Below, in pieces: positions 62,800 to 64,000 of a DNA stretch of 64,000 nt. The DNA comes from Ogataea parapolymorpha DL-1 (lineage: Eukaryota > Ascomycota > Pichiomycetes > Pichiales > Pichiaceae): positions 550,411 through 614,410 of the forward strand of contig NC_027866.1 of assembly GCF_000187245.1 (NCBI RefSeq), read 5' to 3'. The first letter of the stretch is position 1, and each line of letters opens with the position of its first letter. The translations under genes and the position numbers were made by a program. The notes below the pieces were generated by a model. It saw only the letters and a program-made list of their open reading frames with translations, was not told where the DNA came from and did no database searches.

Positions 62800-64000
62800 A
62801 TGTCGCATTCGATGTATGGAAATTGGTGAGTGAAGAGCTTTTGCAGTAGTCGTGGACGATCCACTAACATGTAGGAACAACCCAAACGCATATTCCAAGG
62901 AAAACACAGAACATGTTTACAACATTAATGGTCTGTCAAATTCCAATATTTTGGCTCCTTCCCCAGGCCAGGATGCATTTTCACCGTTGGCCTACAACCT
63001 GCTGTCGGGAGATCAATCCCAGTCGCGGCCAAATGCCCCAATTGAGCACCAGATGGCCGCTCTGACTGTCGACGACAGCCATTTGAAAACGCAGGATTTT
63101 CTGCACCCCTTCGTCGGCCAGCAGCAATCTCCCACAGCGGCTCTCAATGCTTTGAAAGCGCAGTTCCAGCTCCCCAAGGTGGATCCTTCTAATATCAAAT
63201 GGTACTACTTGGACGCATCCAATAATGAGCAGGGTCCGTTTGATTCGTCCTTGATGCAGCAATGGTATTCTCTTCGATACTTCGACTACGGCCTGAAAAT
63301 CCGCCGTGAAGAACAGCAGACGTATATGACTCTTGCAGAATTTATTCAGTCCATAGGAGAGTATCTTGTGCCGTTTTCCGTTCCCTTGGCTCCAGTGGTC
63401 AACCAGCCTGCTACGGCTCCGGTTTTCTCTTCGTTCCAGGAGAGAAATCACTGGACAGCTCCCAACGAGCAGAGTCAGTCGGCGTCAGTGACCCAATCGC
63501 TGCCAGAGCCTGCCAAGACAGAGGAAGCTGCAGTGCCGAAGGTGGACGCCAGCGACATTGAGAGAATTGTGCGCAAGGCGTCCAGTCTGTCTGTGTCAAC
63601 AAAACAGGAGACTCGGGAACCAGAGCCGATTGCGGCTCCTGTGGCCGTTCCTGCGGCTGCCCCAGTAGAGCTAGCAGAGCCAGCTCCCAAGTCTGAGGGA
63701 TTGCCTGCGCCAGAAAAGGCGCCAGAAAAAGCTGCAGAGCCCGTCAAGTCCAAGCCACAGTCTCCAACCACGTGGGCCCCATGGGCTTCCAAGAGCCCTG
63801 TGAAGCCAACCAAGACCTTGGCCGAGATCCAGTCAGAAGAGGCTGAGAGACGCAAAAGGGAGCAAAAGGAGGCGGAGGCTGCCAAGTCTTTGGCTGCCAC
63901 GCTGGCTCCAAAGCAGGAGACTCCAAAGCCGGCCGTGGCCCTTCCTTCTGCTGCCACTTGGGCCAGTGCTGGAACTGTTTCGCAGGCTATCCCTACAATG
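62800..64000 (+). CDS. SMY2: GYF-domain protein of the Smy2/Syh1 (GIGYF) type, spliced, C-terminus beyond the window
   Basis: GYF proteins bind proline-rich ligands and act in translational repression and in COPII-linked traffic. Exon 1 is 62800-62825 and exon 2 starts at 62875 and is open to the window end, so 384 residues are visible. The GYF domain (about residues 113-170) contains IKWYYLDASNNEQGPFDSSL, MQQWYSLRYFDYGLKIRR and TYMTLAEFI. A Pro/Ala-rich region follows, then TWAPWASKSPVKPTKTLAEI and a charged helix QSEEAERRKREQKEAEAA, which agrees with the conserved middle segment of Smy2/Syh1. The ATG at 62800 and splice sites are required to join MSHSMYGNW to the rest. Confidence 0.9.
62826..62874 (+). 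other. 49-nt intron of the SMY2-like gene
   Basis: The intron starts GTGAGT and ends CCACTAACATGTAG, 7 nt from branch A to acceptor. It splits a tryptophan codon and carries an in-frame stop if retained. It is the longest intron found in the window. Confidence 0.88.

Overview
The window reads as a gene-dense chromosome segment of a budding yeast (Saccharomycotina), most likely a methylotrophic yeast of the Ogataea/Hansenula polymorpha type. The reasons are: intron-poor genes with Saccharomyces-like orthologs (CET1, SEN54, DNA2, KGD1, SEC13, UMP1, HCR1); a complex I accessory subunit, which excludes Saccharomyces; a transketolase of the dihydroxyacetone-synthase type, otherwise known from methylotrophs; and CTG codons at conserved leucines (for example in KGD1), which argues against the CUG-Ser and CUG-Ala clades. 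The genus is an inference and was not tested by any search.

Layout. 1-24 kb holds housekeeping genes: CET1 (cut by the left edge), a HAL5/NPR1-like kinase, an initiator tRNA-Met gene touching the stop codon of SEN54, SGF11, a TOS1-like wall protein, a coiled-coil AT-hook protein, a glutaredoxin-like protein, BBC1, DNA2, EKI1, DPP1, two unrecognised genes, ETR1, MZM1, DRE2 and a putative mitochondrial helical-repeat protein. 24-34 kb holds the consecutive TCA-cycle genes KGD1 and LSC1, then TLG1, a small ELL-like candidate, ARP8, a membrane protein, complex I NUZM and HPT1.

33.8-43.3 kb looks like an accessory carbon-utilisation cluster and appears visibly G+C richer by eye. It contains an MCH-type MFS carrier, a GH76-like glycosidase without a signal peptide, a Zn2Cys6 regulator, a DAS-like transketolase lacking a peroxisomal signal, an STL1-like sugar/polyol transporter and a polyol-dehydrogenase-like SDR. 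Divergent promoters carry CGG inverted repeats suited to a zinc-cluster factor.

43.3-49 kb has the fluoride exporter FEX1, a spliced D-amino-acid oxidase paired divergently with a secreted ureohydrolase, HNT2, and two gene-poor stretches of about 0.8 kb with possible gene relics. 49-64 kb holds a J-protein with SUMO-interacting-like motifs, TAF9, BUD7/BCH1, SEC13, HRD3, a dynactin p62-like protein, an MCH carrier, MHF2, DLD1, HCR1, UMP1 and a GYF-domain gene (SMY2-like, cut by the right edge).

The two most notable observations are the introns and the cluster. Seven introns of only 33-49 nt were reconstructed in six genes, each with a CTAAC branch site 6-11 nt before the acceptor. The 33.8-43.3 kb cluster is the best candidate for an undescribed metabolic system. 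The segment is very compact: four convergent gene pairs overlap in coding sequence.
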